Positions 1 through 9,897 are shown, counted from the stretch's first letter. The stretch: DNA of 64,000 nt from Campylobacter lari (GCF_900638335.1 NZ_LR134508.1:1178001-1242000); one strand, 5' to 3'. The notes: generated by a model not told the origin, from the sequence alone. Numbers and translations are program-made.

Positions 1-1283
1 AGAAAAAATTCAATGAACAAATTACTCAATTAGAGCAATCTAATCAAGCTTTTCAGGATATACTAAATGCTATCAGCAAAACTATGGCTATGATAGAATT
101 TCAAACGGATGGGACTATTATTAGTGCTAATGAAAATTTTCTAAAAACCATGAATTACTCTCTAGATGAAATCAAAGGAAAGCATCATAGTATGTTTTGC
201 TTGCCCGAAGTTGTAAAATCACAGCGTTATGTTGATTTTTGGAAAGATTTAAAAAGTGGTAAATCAAGAAATGGTCTTTTTAGACGTATTGCAAAAGGTG
301 GAAAAGATATTTATCTTGAAGCTAATTATCTACCAATTATTAATCAAAATAATGAAGTATATAAAGTTATTAAATTTGCTAACGATATCACTCAAAGACA
401 CTATGAAATGCTTGATTTAAAAAATACCATAGATGCCGCTAATCGTTCTATGGCTATTATTGAATTTAACCCTTATGGAGAAATTCTAAATGCAAATGAA
501 AACTTTACTCAAACCATGGGTTATTCGCTTAGTGAAATTAAAGGAAAACATCATAGTATGTTCTGTGAAGAAAAATTTAGAAATTCAAAAGAATATACAA
601 TTTTCTGGGAAGAGCTAAGAAGTGGTAAATTTCAATCAGGAAAATTCATACGATTTGGTAAAAACAATAAATTAATTCACCTTGAGGCAAGTTACAATCC
701 TATCAAAAATGATGATGGCGAAATTTATAAGGTTATTAAATTTGCAACAGATATCACAGACCAAATAGTTAGAGATGAAGAGAAATTAAAACTCATCAGT
801 GAATTAGCAGAACAAAATGATAATTTAACTCAAGAAGGTGATAGTGTTATAGAAAATACAGTTCAAAATATTCAAGGCATTGCTGATATGATGAACAATA
901 GCAGCAATCTTGTATCATCATTAAATGAGCAATCAGAGGAAATAAAAAACATTATTCAAACCATTAGCGATATAGCAGATCAAACAAATCTTTTAGCGCT
1001 AAATGCAGCTATAGAAGCAGCTCGTGCAGGTGAACATGGTAGGGGATTTGCTGTGGTTGCTGATGAAGTTAGAAATCTAGCTGAAAGAACTGGACATTCA
1101 GTGAATGAAATCACAACTACGATCAATTCTATTAGAAATGTAACAGCTGAAGTAGTACAAAGTATCAAAGATGGCTTAAGTGGCGTAAATCAAAGTGTAG
1201 ATTTAGCCAAAGAAGCTAGAGAGTGTATGGAAAAAATTAGAAATAGCTCTGCTCAAGTAGCACAAGCTATGCAAAATAAATAA
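1..1283 (+). CDS. Soluble PAS-PAS methyl-accepting signal transducer (BdlA-like), 5' partial
   Basis: The frame is open from the window edge (first full codon at base 3), so the start lies upstream; an ATG at 84 is internal to the first PAS domain. Two tandem PAS domains follow, each with the same GKHHSMFC segment, at about 84-410 and 450-765. A chemoreceptor signalling hairpin with the conserved tip [18 protein letters not shown] lies near 978-1035 and continues to [16 protein letters not shown]. No membrane segment is visible, so the protein should be cytoplasmic. The layout and size match the BdlA (biofilm dispersion) type of transducer, which would sense an internal redox or energy cue and signal to CheA/CheW. 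The ligand cannot be read from the sequence, and a Campylobacter energy-taxis role is equally possible. The PAS repeats probably arose by duplication. A strong hairpin follows the stop. Confidence 0.88.
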   Translation, partial: KKFNEQITQLEQSNQAFQDILNAISKTMAMIEFQTDGTIISANENFLKTMNYSLDEIKGKHHSMFCLPEVVKSQRYVDFWKDLKSGKSRNGLFRRIAKGGKDIYLEANYLPIINQNNEVYKVIKFANDITQRHYEMLDLKNTIDAANRSMAIIEFNPYGEILNANENFTQTMGYSLSEIKGKHHSMFCEEKFRNSKEYTIFWEELRSGKFQSGKFIRFGKNNKLIHLEASYNPIKNDDGEIYKVIKFATDITDQIVRDEEKLKLISELAEQNDNLTQEGDSVIENTVQNIQGIADMMNNSSNLVSSLNEQSEEIKNIIQTISDIADQTNLLALNAAIEAARAGEHGRGFAVVADEVRNLAERTGHSVNEITTTINSIRNVTAEVVQSIKDGLSGVNQSVDLAKEARECMEKIRNSSAQVAQAMQNK

Positions 1284-1313
1284 AAGTTTTTAGCTTAAAT
1301 GCTAAAAACTTTT
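1282..1313. terminator. Bidirectional intrinsic terminator
   Basis: A perfect 13-base inverted repeat (1282-1294 with 1301-1313) has a 6-base loop and A/T-rich arms giving U-runs in both directions. It overlaps the stop codon of the PAS-PAS transducer, and the stop of the convergent pyrC-like gene lies in the loop, so it probably serves both genes. Confidence 0.8.
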
Positions 1314-2455
1314 CCTGCTATAAAGCTTTTTTCTACCTTGCCTTGCAAGATATCATTTATATATAAACCTTCTCCATTAAAAGAATAATTTTCATCAAAC
1401 ACAACCAAATCAGCATCAAAACCAGATTCTATTTTTCCTTTATTTAATCCTAAAAATTGCGCTTGATTATAACTTGTAAAATCACATAATTCTTTCCAAG
1501 TTAAAACATTTTCTTTTATTAAATACGTAAAGCATAAACTCATATACATAGCTATGGCATTAACTCCAAAATCTGCTTCATCAAAAGCTAGATCTTTTTT
1601 GCTAGGTGTATGTAATGATGTTAAAAAAGTAATCTTTCCTTTTTGAAGCATTTTTATAAGATATGAAAGTTCATTTTTGGATCTTAAAGGAGGTAGAATT
1701 TTTGCATAAGTATTAAAATTTTCACAAGAATTTTCATCTTTAATTAAATGGTGGATTGAAATTTCACTTTGATAATTCTCTAAAAGTTCAAAAGATTTTA
1801 TAACACCTAAAGCACCAAAACAAGCATTATTTCCATAAAATTCTACTAACTCTTTCATTTTTGCTACTTCACTAGTTTCAGCTATATCACTAATTCCTAT
1901 AAGTCCTAATTCAAAGCTCATCTTACTATCATTCATAACCCCATGGTCATCAAAACTCTCATCAAAGCATTTTAAGAATATAGGGCTTGACTTCATACTA
2001 GCATATTGCATACACTGTCTTAAATAATTTGCACCTAAAGTACTCGTAAGCTCTAAACCTTTTGCACCCATATCAATTAAGGTAGCAATATTTTTTAATT
2101 TTCCTATTTTATCTAATACATTAATAGTAGGTAAAACATTAATATCTAAAGATTTTAATTTATCATAATAAAGCGCATAGCCTTGAGTGTTAGCTTCTAA
2201 ACTATCTTTTAAAACAATAGTCCCCACTCCACCTTTTAAACATGCTTTTTCAAGATTATATAATTTATCTATACTAAATTCATTATCAAGTAAACTAACA
2301 TTTAAATCAATAAACGAAGGAAGTAAAGTCTTACCTTCTATATCAACAATATGCTCATCATCATTTAAATCATTAGCAATTTGAGTGATTTTTCCATCTT
2401 CTATTTTAAGATCAAGCTTTTGCTCACCATAAATTTTTGCATTTTTGATAATCAT
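1295..2455 (-). CDS. Dihydroorotase-like protein lacking metal ligands (PyrC'/PyrX type)
   Basis: The 386-residue product has the amidohydrolase fold signature, with an N-terminal beta-sandwich leading to GKTLLPSFIDLN. Active dihydroorotases carry DxHxH there to bind zinc. Here the positions are D50-x-N52-x-S54, so both histidines are missing. This fits the non-catalytic dihydroorotase-like subunits that associate with aspartate carbamoyltransferase, and the catalytic enzyme is presumably encoded elsewhere. The start at 2455 is preferred to an upstream in-frame GTG-type start at 2500. It has a strong AGGAGG site seven bases upstream, and its ATG overlaps the gpsA stop as ATGA, indicating translational coupling. 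It is the last gene of the leftward gatB-gpsA run. The family call is secure; the structural role is inference. Confidence 0.85.
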   Translation of the reverse strand: MIIKNAKIYGEQKLDLKIEDGKITQIANDLNDDEHIVDIEGKTLLPSFIDLNVSLLDNEFSIDKLYNLEKACLKGGVGTIVLKDSLEANTQGYALYYDKLKSLDINVLPTINVLDKIGKLKNIATLIDMGAKGLELTSTLGANYLRQCMQYASMKSSPIFLKCFDESFDDHGVMNDSKMSFELGLIGISDIAETSEVAKMKELVEFYGNNACFGALGVIKSFELLENYQSEISIHHLIKDENSCENFNTYAKILPPLRSKNELSYLIKMLQKGKITFLTSLHTPSKKDLAFDEADFGVNAIAMYMSLCFTYLIKENVLTWKELCDFTSYNQAQFLGLNKGKIESGFDADLVVFDENYSFNGEGLYINDILQGKVEKSFIAGKVFSI

Positions 2456-3354
2456 GATATTTCCTCCTTTGATGACATCAAATCTTTCAAAGATTCCCAA
2501 GCATTCTTACCCTCTAGCATTAAGACTACTTCGTTAACAATCGGGGTATAAATTTGAAATTGTTTTGATAAAGAATGTATAGCATAAGCAGTTTGCACTC
2601 CTTCAGCTACCTCGCCAAGTTCCATTAAAATATCTTTTATATTTTTACCACTAGCCAAACTTAAACCTACTCTATAATTTCTTGATAGATTGCTTGAAGC
2701 TGTTAAAAATAAATCTCCGGCCCCACTAAGTCCTAAAAAAGTTTCTTCTTTAGCGTTAAAAAATTGCCCAAAACGGTGCATTTCAACTAAGCCTCTTGAA
2801 ACCAAAGAAGCTCTTGCATTATTACCTAAATTTAAACCATCGCAAACTCCACTTGCAATTGCTAAAACATTCTTATATGCACCACAAATCTCAACACCTT
2901 TAACATCAGAACTTGTATAAGTTTTAATATAATTTGGAAAAAAACTTGCAAATTGATTGCAAAGTGCTTGATTTTTACCGCTAACAACCAAAGCACAAGG
3001 TTTTTTTTCTAGCACTTCACTTGCAAAAGAAGGACCACTTAAAAAACAAAGTCTATCACTACTTATAAACTCGCTAAAAACCTCATCCATAAATTTTAAA
3101 CTTTTACAATCAATGCCCTTAGAAGCTACAAGAATTTTTTGATTTAAATCTTTAAAATTATTTGCAAGCCACTCATGTATTCCTTGAGCATATAAAGCAA
3201 AAACTAAATATTCATATTCTAAAGCTTCTTTGGTGCTAACAAAATAAGAAAGATCTTTTTCATGAAAAGAAGTTATCACGCATTCATTTTTAACACTCAA
3301 TGCATCATATAAAGCACTTCCCCATTTTCCTGCACCAACAACTGCTATTTTCAT
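2452..3354 (-). CDS. gpsA: Glycerol-3-phosphate dehydrogenase [NAD(P)+]
   Basis: This cytoplasmic enzyme reduces dihydroxyacetone phosphate to sn-glycerol-3-phosphate, the backbone for phospholipid synthesis. The 300-residue product opens with the Rossmann motif VVGAGKWGSAL. It has the conserved GAYKNVLAIASG segment with the presumed catalytic lysine at K161, and a GLSGAGDL motif in the C-terminal half. Length is slightly short of the E. coli enzyme but normal for Campylobacter. Its ATG at 3354 lies two bases after the gatB stop at 3357, and its stop overlaps the pyrC-like start, so the three genes form a tight leftward operon. Nothing unusual was seen. Confidence 0.96.
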   Translation of the reverse strand: MKIAVVGAGKWGSALYDALSVKNECVITSFHEKDLSYFVSTKEALEYEYLVFALYAQGIHEWLANNFKDLNQKILVASKGIDCKSLKFMDEVFSEFISSDRLCFLSGPSFASEVLEKKPCALVVSGKNQALCNQFASFFPNYIKTYTSSDVKGVEICGAYKNVLAIASGVCDGLNLGNNARASLVSRGLVEMHRFGQFFNAKEETFLGLSGAGDLFLTASSNLSRNYRVGLSLASGKNIKDILMELGEVAEGVQTAYAIHSLSKQFQIYTPIVNEVVLMLEGKNAWESLKDLMSSKEEIS

Positions 3355-3356
3355 AT

Positions 3357-4775
3357 TTAACCAAGTTTTGCTTTTAAAATTTCATTTACCTTAGCAGGAT
3401 TAAATGCACCTTTACCTGCTTTCATTGCTTGACCAACAAAGAAACCAAAAAGTTTGTCTTTACCACTTTTATATTCAGTCACTTTATCTTCATTGTTTGC
3501 TAAAATTTCATCAATAATCTTTTCAATAGCGCCATCATCGCTTACTTGTTTTAAACCAAGTTTTTCAATAGTATCATCAATTTCAACTTCTGTATTTTCA
3601 AACACATAAGCTAAAATATCCTTACCTGCTTTAGCACTAATAACACCTTCTTCTATGCGTTTGATTAAAATAGCTAATTTTTCTTGTTTTACAGGTGAGT
3701 TTTCTATGGTCAATTCGCCTTTTAAAAGCCCCATTAACTCAGTCGTAAGCCAAGTAACACAAAGTTTTGGGTTTAATTTTTGATTTATTAGATACTCAAA
3801 ATATCTACAAAGCTCTAATGAAGAAACAATCACTTCACTATCACTTTCTTTAATACCTAATTCACTAACAAATCTAGCTTTTTTCTCATCAGGAAGTTCT
3901 GGTATATCTTGACTTAGCATTTCATCATCTAAAATTACAGGTAAAAGATCAGGATCAGGGAAATATCTATATTCAGCAGAATCTTCTTTACCTCTCATAC
4001 TTCTAGTAACTAAATTAACCGTATCAAATAATCTTGTCTCCTGTACAACTTCTTGGTCGTATTTTCCATCTTCCCAAGCTTCACTTTGGCGTTTTACTTC
4101 ATACTCAATCGCCTTTTGGATAAAACGGAATGAATTTAAGTTTTTAATCTCCACTCTAGTATAAAGCTTATCATCACCCTTTGGACGAATACTAACATTA
4201 GCGTCACACCTAAAACTACCTTCTTGCATATTTGCATCTGAAATATCTAAAAATCTTATAATAGAATGTAACTTTTTCAAATAAGCCACTGCCTCATCAG
4301 AGCTTCTAAGTTCAGGTTCACTAACAATTTCAAGCAAAGGTGTACCTGCTCTATTTAAATCTACTTTTGAAAAATTACTCTCATGTATATTTTTCCCTGC
4401 ATCTTCTTCTAAATGAGCTCTAGTAATACCTATACGTTTATTTTCTCCATTTACATTGATAAATAACTCACCATTTTCTACTATAGGAATATCAAATTGC
4501 GAAATTTGATAAGCTTTTGGCAAATCAGGATAAAAATAATTTTTTCTATTAAAAATACTTTTTTTATTTATAGTTGCATTAACTGCTTTTCCAAATGCTA
4601 TAGCTTTTCTCACTGCTTCTTGATTTAATACAGGCAAAGCGCCTGGTAAAGCTAAACATGTTGGACATACATTAGTATTTGATTTTTCTCCAAAAGAAGT
4701 TGCACATGAGCAAAAGATTTTTGTTTTTGTATTTAATTGTGCATGAACTTCAAGTCCTATAACAACTTCAAACAT
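3357..4775 (-). CDS. gatB: Aspartyl/glutamyl-tRNA(Asn/Gln) amidotransferase subunit B
   Basis: GatB binds misacylated Glu-tRNA(Gln) or Asp-tRNA(Asn) and, with GatA and GatC, converts it to the correct aminoacyl-tRNA. The 472-residue length is typical. The protein begins with [12 protein letters not shown], followed by a CSC...[12 protein letters not shown] zinc-type segment near residues 22-49, the [14 protein letters not shown] signature, and a C-terminal GatB/YqeY helical domain ending in GFFVGQAMK(A)GKG. It is first in the leftward gatB-gpsA-pyrC' group; gatA and gatC are not adjacent, as is common in Campylobacter. No anomaly was seen. Confidence 0.97.
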   Translation of the reverse strand: MFEVVIGLEVHAQLNTKTKIFCSCATSFGEKSNTNVCPTCLALPGALPVLNQEAVRKAIAFGKAVNATINKKSIFNRKNYFYPDLPKAYQISQFDIPIVENGELFINVNGENKRIGITRAHLEEDAGKNIHESNFSKVDLNRAGTPLLEIVSEPELRSSDEAVAYLKKLHSIIRFLDISDANMQEGSFRCDANVSIRPKGDDKLYTRVEIKNLNSFRFIQKAIEYEVKRQSEAWEDGKYDQEVVQETRLFDTVNLVTRSMRGKEDSAEYRYFPDPDLLPVILDDEMLSQDIPELPDEKKARFVSELGIKESDSEVIVSSLELCRYFEYLINQKLNPKLCVTWLTTELMGLLKGELTIENSPVKQEKLAILIKRIEEGVISAKAGKDILAYVFENTEVEIDDTIEKLGLKQVSDDGAIEKIIDEILANNEDKVTEYKSGKDKLFGFFVGQAMKAGKGAFNPAKVNEILKAKLG

Positions 4776-4863
4776 TAAAATTTTCCTTAGAATTTTTTGA
4801 TTATTCTAGCGTTTTTTATTTCAAAAAGAGTTTAAAAAAGAATAAAAGAGGAATATTAAAAAA

Positions 4864-4895
4864 GAAAAAAGCAAAAAAATATTTTTTGCTTTTTA
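4864..4895 (-). terminator. Intrinsic terminator of atpB
   Basis: The inverted repeat GCAAAAAA / TTTTTTGC (4871-4878 with 4882-4889) is extended by flanking A and T runs. It lies just beyond the atpB stop in its direction of transcription and ends in T-rich sequence, so it should stop atpB messages before gatB. Confidence 0.65.
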
Positions 4896-4899
4896 TAAA

Positions 4900-5580
4900 T
4901 TAATGATGTTCATCAACTACAGTCGCACCTGCTAAATAAACATAAGTTAAAATCATAAAAATAAAAGATTGCAAAAATGCCATAAAAGTTAAAAGCATAT
5001 AAGCAGGTAGTGGTGCAACCCAAGGCACAAGAGCTAAAATAACTGCTAAGAATAAATCATCTCCTTTAATATTACCAAATAAACGGAAAGATAAAGAAAT
5101 AACTCTTGAAAAATGAGAAACCACTTCTATAGGAAACATTAAAGGCGCTAGAATTTTCACAGGTCCCATGAAATGTGCAAAATACTTAAAAAATCCTTGA
5201 GTTCTAATGCCTTCAAAATGATAATATACAAATACTATAATAGCCAAAGTTGCACTAAAATTTAAACTAGCACTTGGAGCTTCAAAACCTGGGATAATTC
5301 CTATAATATTACTAAAAAACACAATAAAACCTATAGTTGCAACCAAAGGTAAATATTTTCTAGCAGCCTCATCACTACCCATGGTATCTCTACCCATGCT
5401 TAAAATGCCTTCCATATAAGCTTCAGCTAAATTCTGACTACCTCTTGGGACAATTTGCATGGATCTTGTAGCAAGTTTTGCTAAAATCAAAGAAATCACA
5501 ACCACTATACCCAAATGAAAAAAGTATGCAAAAGTGTGACTAGAATCTATAAAAGAACTAAATAAAAATAAATCTTTCAT
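4900..5580 (-). CDS. atpB: ATP synthase F0 subunit a
   Basis: The product is the membrane subunit forming the proton half-channels beside the c-ring. It has 226 residues and five or more hydrophobic helices. The essential stator arginine is seen in [10 protein letters not shown] (R166), preceded by the conserved SRV segment and followed by the polar D174-D175 pair. The C-terminus ends in [15 protein letters not shown]. As in other Epsilonproteobacteria, atpB is separate from the main F1 operon and appears monocistronic, with a terminator downstream and a 62-base gap upstream. Its start is the ATG at 5580, with an AAGGAT-type ribosome site. Confidence 0.97.
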   Translation of the reverse strand: MKDLFLFSSFIDSSHTFAYFFHLGIVVVISLILAKLATRSMQIVPRGSQNLAEAYMEGILSMGRDTMGSDEAARKYLPLVATIGFIVFFSNIIGIIPGFEAPSASLNFSATLAIIVFVYYHFEGIRTQGFFKYFAHFMGPVKILAPLMFPIEVVSHFSRVISLSFRLFGNIKGDDLFLAVILALVPWVAPLPAYMLLTFMAFLQSFIFMILTYVYLAGATVVDEHH

Positions 5581-5642
5581 TAAAAATCCTTAGCAGAATA
5601 AATATTTCAAAGCTAATATTATAAAAAAAAATTGCTTATATT

Positions 5643-7151
5643 TTAATGAAAATTCATTTTATTAGCGCAAAAATATCCACCCAAAATCGCACCTGTAAAA
5701 CCACCACCAGGAAATATAAAAGCATTAGCAAAATATAAATTTTCTATACTTTTGCTTTTATAATGTAATCTATATTTAATCCCTTCTTGATCTTGAGAAA
5801 ATCCATAAATTGCACCCTCATAAGCTTTAGTATATCTTTGTATAGTTTTTGGAGTGGCTAATTCTTGATGGATTAAGTGTGAACTTAAATTTGGAAAAAT
5901 CTCATCTAGTCTTTGTATTATAGCTTTTAACACTTCTTCTTTTTTAGTTTTATAATCTTGCTTATTTAAATCCCACTCACTATAATTTGAACTAAAAGCT
6001 ACAACACCTATATATTTATTGCTAGCTAGGCCACTATCAATCTTAGAATAATTCACAAAAGCCATAGGTCTTTTTTTGATATCTAGTTTCAAAATATTAG
6101 TATTTTCATATGAACTATTTAAAAAATCATCTTCAAATATAAAATTACAATAATCCATATTTTCATAAATTTTAGAAATATCTTTATCATAAATAAAATA
6201 AGCACTTACCAAAGAACAAGCACGCTTTTTAGATTCTATTGTTTTAATTTCTTGGGTTAAATTTAAATCTTTAAGCAAGTCTTTATATACGATTAAAGGA
6301 TCACAATTTGCAATGATATTTTGTGCATGGATGGTGTATTTTTTATTGTTTTGGATATATTCTACTCCATAAGCTTTTTGATCTTTTGTGAGTATTTTAA
6401 TAACTTCAGCCTTAGCTAAAACCTGCCCTTGATTTTCTTTGATAACCTCAGCCAAAGCATCACTTAAAGCTTGCGAACCACCTTTAATATATACTCCGCC
6501 ATCATAATAATGTTTTTGCGCCATAGCATGATAAGAAAAAATAAATTCTTTACTATCATGATGATAATAACTCATATTTGCATTTAAAATCTTTTTTAGC
6601 TTATCATTTTTAATATAAGCATTTAAAACATCATAAACTTTTTTATTAAACAATCTATTTTTAATAAATATCCAAGAAGTGCTAAATGGAAATAATAATA
6701 ATTCACTTAATTTTAAATCCCAAGGAAATCTTCGAATAGCATAAGCTTGTAATCTTATAGCTTTAAAATACTTATTTATACCTTTAGTTTCTTTTGGAAA
6801 TTCTTTTTTCAAAATCTCTTTTACTTTTTCTATACCATGAGGCAAAGTTAGATTATAATTTTTACTTTTAATACTCCAAGCACTTGGTAAAGGTAAAATT
6901 TCAATTTTATTTTTTATGCCAAGTTTTTCAAAAACCAAATGCTTCATGTCAGTTTTTGCTTCACCCCAATCCATCTCATGAAGCCCCGCATCAATCAAAG
7001 CGCCTTTTCTTTTAAAGCAAGTAGCACAACCACCTATTAAAGAATGCTGTTCTAAGACTAAAACACTTTTTTTATCTTTAGCTAAAAAAGCACCTGCACT
7101 TAAGCCTCCAAGACCTGAACCTATAATAATTACATCAAATTCTACATCCAC
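5643..7151 (-). CDS. FAD-dependent oxidoreductase of the phytoene desaturase (CrtI/CrtN) family
   Basis: The 502-residue flavoprotein has an N-terminal dinucleotide-binding motif, IIGSGLGGLSAGAFLAK (residues 9-25). LVLEQHSLIGGCATCF follows, and the C-terminal FAD-closing motif YFANAFIFPGGGFTGA is also present. These are hallmarks of the CrtI/CrtN, CrtH and retinol-saturase branch of amine oxidase-like flavoproteins. No carotenoid gene is nearby, so the substrate is unknown; a lipid or isoprenoid is only a guess. The start is a GTG at 7151, overlapping the radA stop by 10 bases, so it is probably cotranscribed with radA-ftsY. From memory, C. jejuni has atpB directly beside radA, making this an accessory insertion in a core operon. 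Confidence 0.8.
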   Translation of the reverse strand: MDVEFDVIIIGSGLGGLSAGAFLAKDKKSVLVLEQHSLIGGCATCFKRKGALIDAGLHEMDWGEAKTDMKHLVFEKLGIKNKIEILPLPSAWSIKSKNYNLTLPHGIEKVKEILKKEFPKETKGINKYFKAIRLQAYAIRRFPWDLKLSELLLFPFSTSWIFIKNRLFNKKVYDVLNAYIKNDKLKKILNANMSYYHHDSKEFIFSYHAMAQKHYYDGGVYIKGGSQALSDALAEVIKENQGQVLAKAEVIKILTKDQKAYGVEYIQNNKKYTIHAQNIIANCDPLIVYKDLLKDLNLTQEIKTIESKKRACSLVSAYFIYDKDISKIYENMDYCNFIFEDDFLNSSYENTNILKLDIKKRPMAFVNYSKIDSGLASNKYIGVVAFSSNYSEWDLNKQDYKTKKEEVLKAIIQRLDEIFPNLSSHLIHQELATPKTIQRYTKAYEGAIYGFSQDQEGIKYRLHYKSKSIENLYFANAFIFPGGGFTGAILGGYFCANKMNFH

Positions 7152-8482
7152 TCTAAAACCTCACGCAACTCCTTGGCAACAAAACATTTTAAACCGAGAT
7201 CTTCCATAGGTTTAACCGGCACTATGACATTTTTGAATTTTTGCATTTTAGCTTCTTTTAAACGCACATCAAGCGAAAATACTTCTTTGATCTCACCATT
7301 CAAACTAAGCTCACCGACAAAAACACTATCTTTGCTTAAAGGACGGTTTTTAAAACTTGAAATAATCGCTGCAACCACAGCTAAATCTGCCGCAGTTTCA
7401 CTGATTTTCACCCCGCCACTTACATTAACAAAAACATCATAATGCCCCAAAGGAATTTCAAGCTTTCTCTCAAGTAAAGCTATGAGCATATCTAAACGAT
7501 TTTTTTCATAGCCTGTTGCACTACGTTTTGGATAAACACTCTCACAAACTAAGGCTTGAATTTCTAGCACTAAAGCTCTGCTTCCTTCCATCACTACACT
7601 TAAAGCACTACCACTTACTGCCTTACCACGCGTAAAAAATCTATTAGCTATATCTTTAGCGCTAATTAAACCCTTAGAAGTCATTTCAAAAATACCAACT
7701 TCAGAAATATTTCCAAAACGATTTTTAAAACCTCTTAAAATTCTTATTTCTTTATTGGTATCACCTTCAAAATAAAGCACTACATCTACCATATGCTCTA
7801 AAATTCTAGGTCCAGCTATAGCCCCATCTTTAGTAATATGACCTATGATGAAAGTGCTAATATTATTAGCCTTAGAATAGCGCATTAACTCAAAAGTAAT
7901 TTCTCTAACTTGAGTGATACTACCTGCTGCTGAAGTAATTTTATTAGAATATAAAGTTTGAATAGAATCAATAATTAAAATTTCATAATCTTTTTTAGAA
8001 AGCTCGCTTAAAATATCTTCCAAACAAAGCTCAGTAAGTAAAAATAAATTCTCACAATTTGCATTCAAGCGATCTGCACGCAGTTTGATTTGAGATTTAC
8101 TTTCCTCTCCACTTACATAAAGTACTTTTTTACCACTTTTAGCTAAATTTGAAGCAATTTTTAATAAAAGTGTGGATTTTCCAACTCCAGGTGAACCCCC
8201 AATTAACACCAAAGAACCCACAACAAGCCCGCCACCTAAAACTAAATCAAGCTCATCATCATCAGTGCTAATGCGTGCGAAATTTTCTGCTATAACATCA
8301 TTGATACACACTGCAGAACTTGGAGTGTTTGAGAGTGAATTTAACTCTTTTAAAACCTTAATTTGTTCTTGCTTTAACTCAACAAAACTATCCCAAGAAC
8401 CACATTCAGGACATTTGCCTAGCCATTTACTTTGCTGATTTCCACAAGCTTGACATTCAAATAAAATATGTTTTTTAGCCAT
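7142..8482 (-). CDS. radA: DNA repair ATPase RadA/Sms
   Basis: RadA is a RecA-like branch-migration helicase that helps process recombination intermediates, including during natural transformation. All family domains are visible in the 446-residue product: an N-terminal C4 zinc finger (C10, C13, C24, C27), Walker A SPGVGKST around 97-104, and the RadA-specific KNRFG motif. The Lon-protease-like C-terminal domain is also present, with VNVSGGVKI and GELSLNGEI. It lies three bases downstream of ftsY and overlaps the flavoprotein gene. Campylobacter is naturally competent, which fits retention of RadA. Nothing is unusual. Confidence 0.97.
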   Translation of the reverse strand: MAKKHILFECQACGNQQSKWLGKCPECGSWDSFVELKQEQIKVLKELNSLSNTPSSAVCINDVIAENFARISTDDDELDLVLGGGLVVGSLVLIGGSPGVGKSTLLLKIASNLAKSGKKVLYVSGEESKSQIKLRADRLNANCENLFLLTELCLEDILSELSKKDYEILIIDSIQTLYSNKITSAAGSITQVREITFELMRYSKANNISTFIIGHITKDGAIAGPRILEHMVDVVLYFEGDTNKEIRILRGFKNRFGNISEVGIFEMTSKGLISAKDIANRFFTRGKAVSGSALSVVMEGSRALVLEIQALVCESVYPKRSATGYEKNRLDMLIALLERKLEIPLGHYDVFVNVSGGVKISETAADLAVVAAIISSFKNRPLSKDSVFVGELSLNGEIKEVFSLDVRLKEAKMQKFKNVIVPVKPMEDLGLKCFVAKELREVLEWM

Positions 8483-8485
8483 AAG

Positions 8486-9352
8486 TTATGCAAAAATCTC
8501 TTCAACTAAAGTTTTAACATATTCATTAGGGTTAAACTCATGAATTTGTCCTAGTTGTTCCCCTACTCCTACATATAAAATAGGAAGTTCAAGCTCTCTT
8601 GCTATGCTAAATAAAGCTCCACCTTTGGCAGTTCCATCAAGTTTTGTGATAATCACTCCATCTAGTTTTACTAAATCATTAAAAGCTTTTGCTTGTAAAA
8701 TTCCTGCTACACCTTGAGTACCATCAAGCACAAGGATTTTTCTATGAGGAGCTCCTTGCATGGCTTTATTGCTTATGCGAACGATTTTTTCAAGCTCATT
8801 AGCAAGATTTTTTTGATTTTGCAAGCGTCCTGCTGTATCCAAAATAACCCTATCATAGTTTTTTGCTAAAGCTTTAGAAATAGCATCATAAGCAACTGCC
8901 GAAGGATCGTGTCCTTGTGAAGTAGCTATGATATCTATATCTAATTTTTGCGCCCATAATTTTAACTGCTCTATAGCTCCTGCCCTAAAAGTATCACAAG
9001 CTCCAAGTATAACTTTTTCACCATTTTCTTTATACAAATGCGCCATTTTAGCAATGCTTGTAGTCTTACCTACCCCATTTACACCTAAAATCAAATCCAC
9101 AAAAGGCTTGGTATTAGCAAGCTCTGGTCTATCATAAATAAAATAAGTCCCCATAACACGCTCTAAGTCAGCCTTTTTAACCTCATCATTTGGAGGAAGA
9201 TAATAAATAATCTCTTCAACTATTTCATACGCCACATCAGCTTCTAAAAGCATTTCTTCAAGCAAATCTTTAGTAATGATTTTATTTGAAGCCTTAACTA
9301 AATGAATACTTTCTAAGGTTTTTTTCAAACCATTTTTTAAAAATCCAAACAT
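8486..9352 (-). CDS. ftsY: Signal recognition particle receptor FtsY
   Basis: FtsY is the SRP-receptor GTPase that docks ribosome-nascent chain complexes at the inner membrane. The 288-residue product has the compact NG form without a long acidic A domain, as usual in Epsilonproteobacteria. The GTPase motifs are all present: P-loop GVNGVGKTTS, the DTAGRLQNQ segment, and TKLDGTAKGG. The C-terminus has the YVGVGEQLGQIHEFNP segment. The ATG at 9352 overlaps the TAA of the upstream thioredoxin-lipoprotein gene by one base, so the two are coupled, and radA follows after three bases. Confidence 0.97.
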   Translation of the reverse strand: MFGFLKNGLKKTLESIHLVKASNKIITKDLLEEMLLEADVAYEIVEEIIYYLPPNDEVKKADLERVMGTYFIYDRPELANTKPFVDLILGVNGVGKTTSIAKMAHLYKENGEKVILGACDTFRAGAIEQLKLWAQKLDIDIIATSQGHDPSAVAYDAISKALAKNYDRVILDTAGRLQNQKNLANELEKIVRISNKAMQGAPHRKILVLDGTQGVAGILQAKAFNDLVKLDGVIITKLDGTAKGGALFSIARELELPILYVGVGEQLGQIHEFNPNEYVKTLVEEIFA

Positions 9353-9897
9353 TACATTATCGCTTTTTGTATATCTATATCTAACATTTCTTCAGGGATT
9401 ACCCCTAAATACTCTTTAATCTTTTCGCCTTTTGCATTAAATAATACCATTGTTGGAATAGAACTGACATTTAAAATCTTGGAAAAAACAAAATTATTCC
9501 CCCCTATAGCCACTGGAAATTTCATTTTTTCATCTTCTATAAAAGTTAATATTTCTTGTTCTTTATTTTCTTCTAAAAAAAGCGCTATTACTTCAAATTT
9601 GTCTTGATATTTTTTATTTAGATTATTTAAATGTGGAATTTGAGCCTTACAAGGTGCACACCAACTTGTAAAAAAAACAAACAACTTAGCTTTGGCTGTA
9701 TCATCAAAATTGAATGCTTGCTCATGATATTTCACATACATTTTTCTACCATCTAAAAATTTCAAAGTAAAATCAGTGTTTTCACTTTGAGTCAAACTTG
9801 CATTATTTGTATTTTCAGCACTAGAATTTTCTTTATCGCTCGAGCATGAAATAAAAAATATCGCGATAAAAATTACTAAAAAAATTTTAAATTTCAA
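9352..9897 (-). CDS. Thioredoxin-fold lipoprotein (TlpA/ResA-like thiol-disulfide oxidoreductase)
   Basis: The 181-residue product begins with a lipoprotein signal peptide. A hydrophobic stretch runs to FFISC, with C18 as the lipidated cysteine. A Ser/Asn/Glu-rich linker leads to a thioredoxin fold with the active site FTSWCAPCK (C80 and C83) and the cis-proline loop SIPTMVLF. It should act in the periplasm, anchored to a membrane, probably reducing disulfides in cytochrome c maturation or protecting other thiols; the partner is unknown. The start is TTG at 9897 with a good AAGGATAAG site upstream. It is first gene of the leftward ftsY-radA operon. Confidence 0.9.
   Translation of the reverse strand: MKFKIFLVIFIAIFFISCSSDKENSSAENTNNASLTQSENTDFTLKFLDGRKMYVKYHEQAFNFDDTAKAKLFVFFTSWCAPCKAQIPHLNNLNKKYQDKFEVIALFLEENKEQEILTFIEDEKMKFPVAIGGNNFVFSKILNVSSIPTMVLFNAKGEKIKEYLGVIPEEMLDIDIQKAIM

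Noticed and set aside
2187-2384. Reading frames of 60-120 codons opposite the genes (also 980, 7173, 8172, 18815, 20589, 57889 and others)
   Set aside because: They are antisense or out-of-frame shadows within clear genes, with no ribosome site or recognisable domain.
2456-2500. Upstream in-frame start for the dihydroorotase-like gene
   Set aside because: It lies in gpsA. The ATG at 2455 has a strong AGGAGG and an ATGA overlap.
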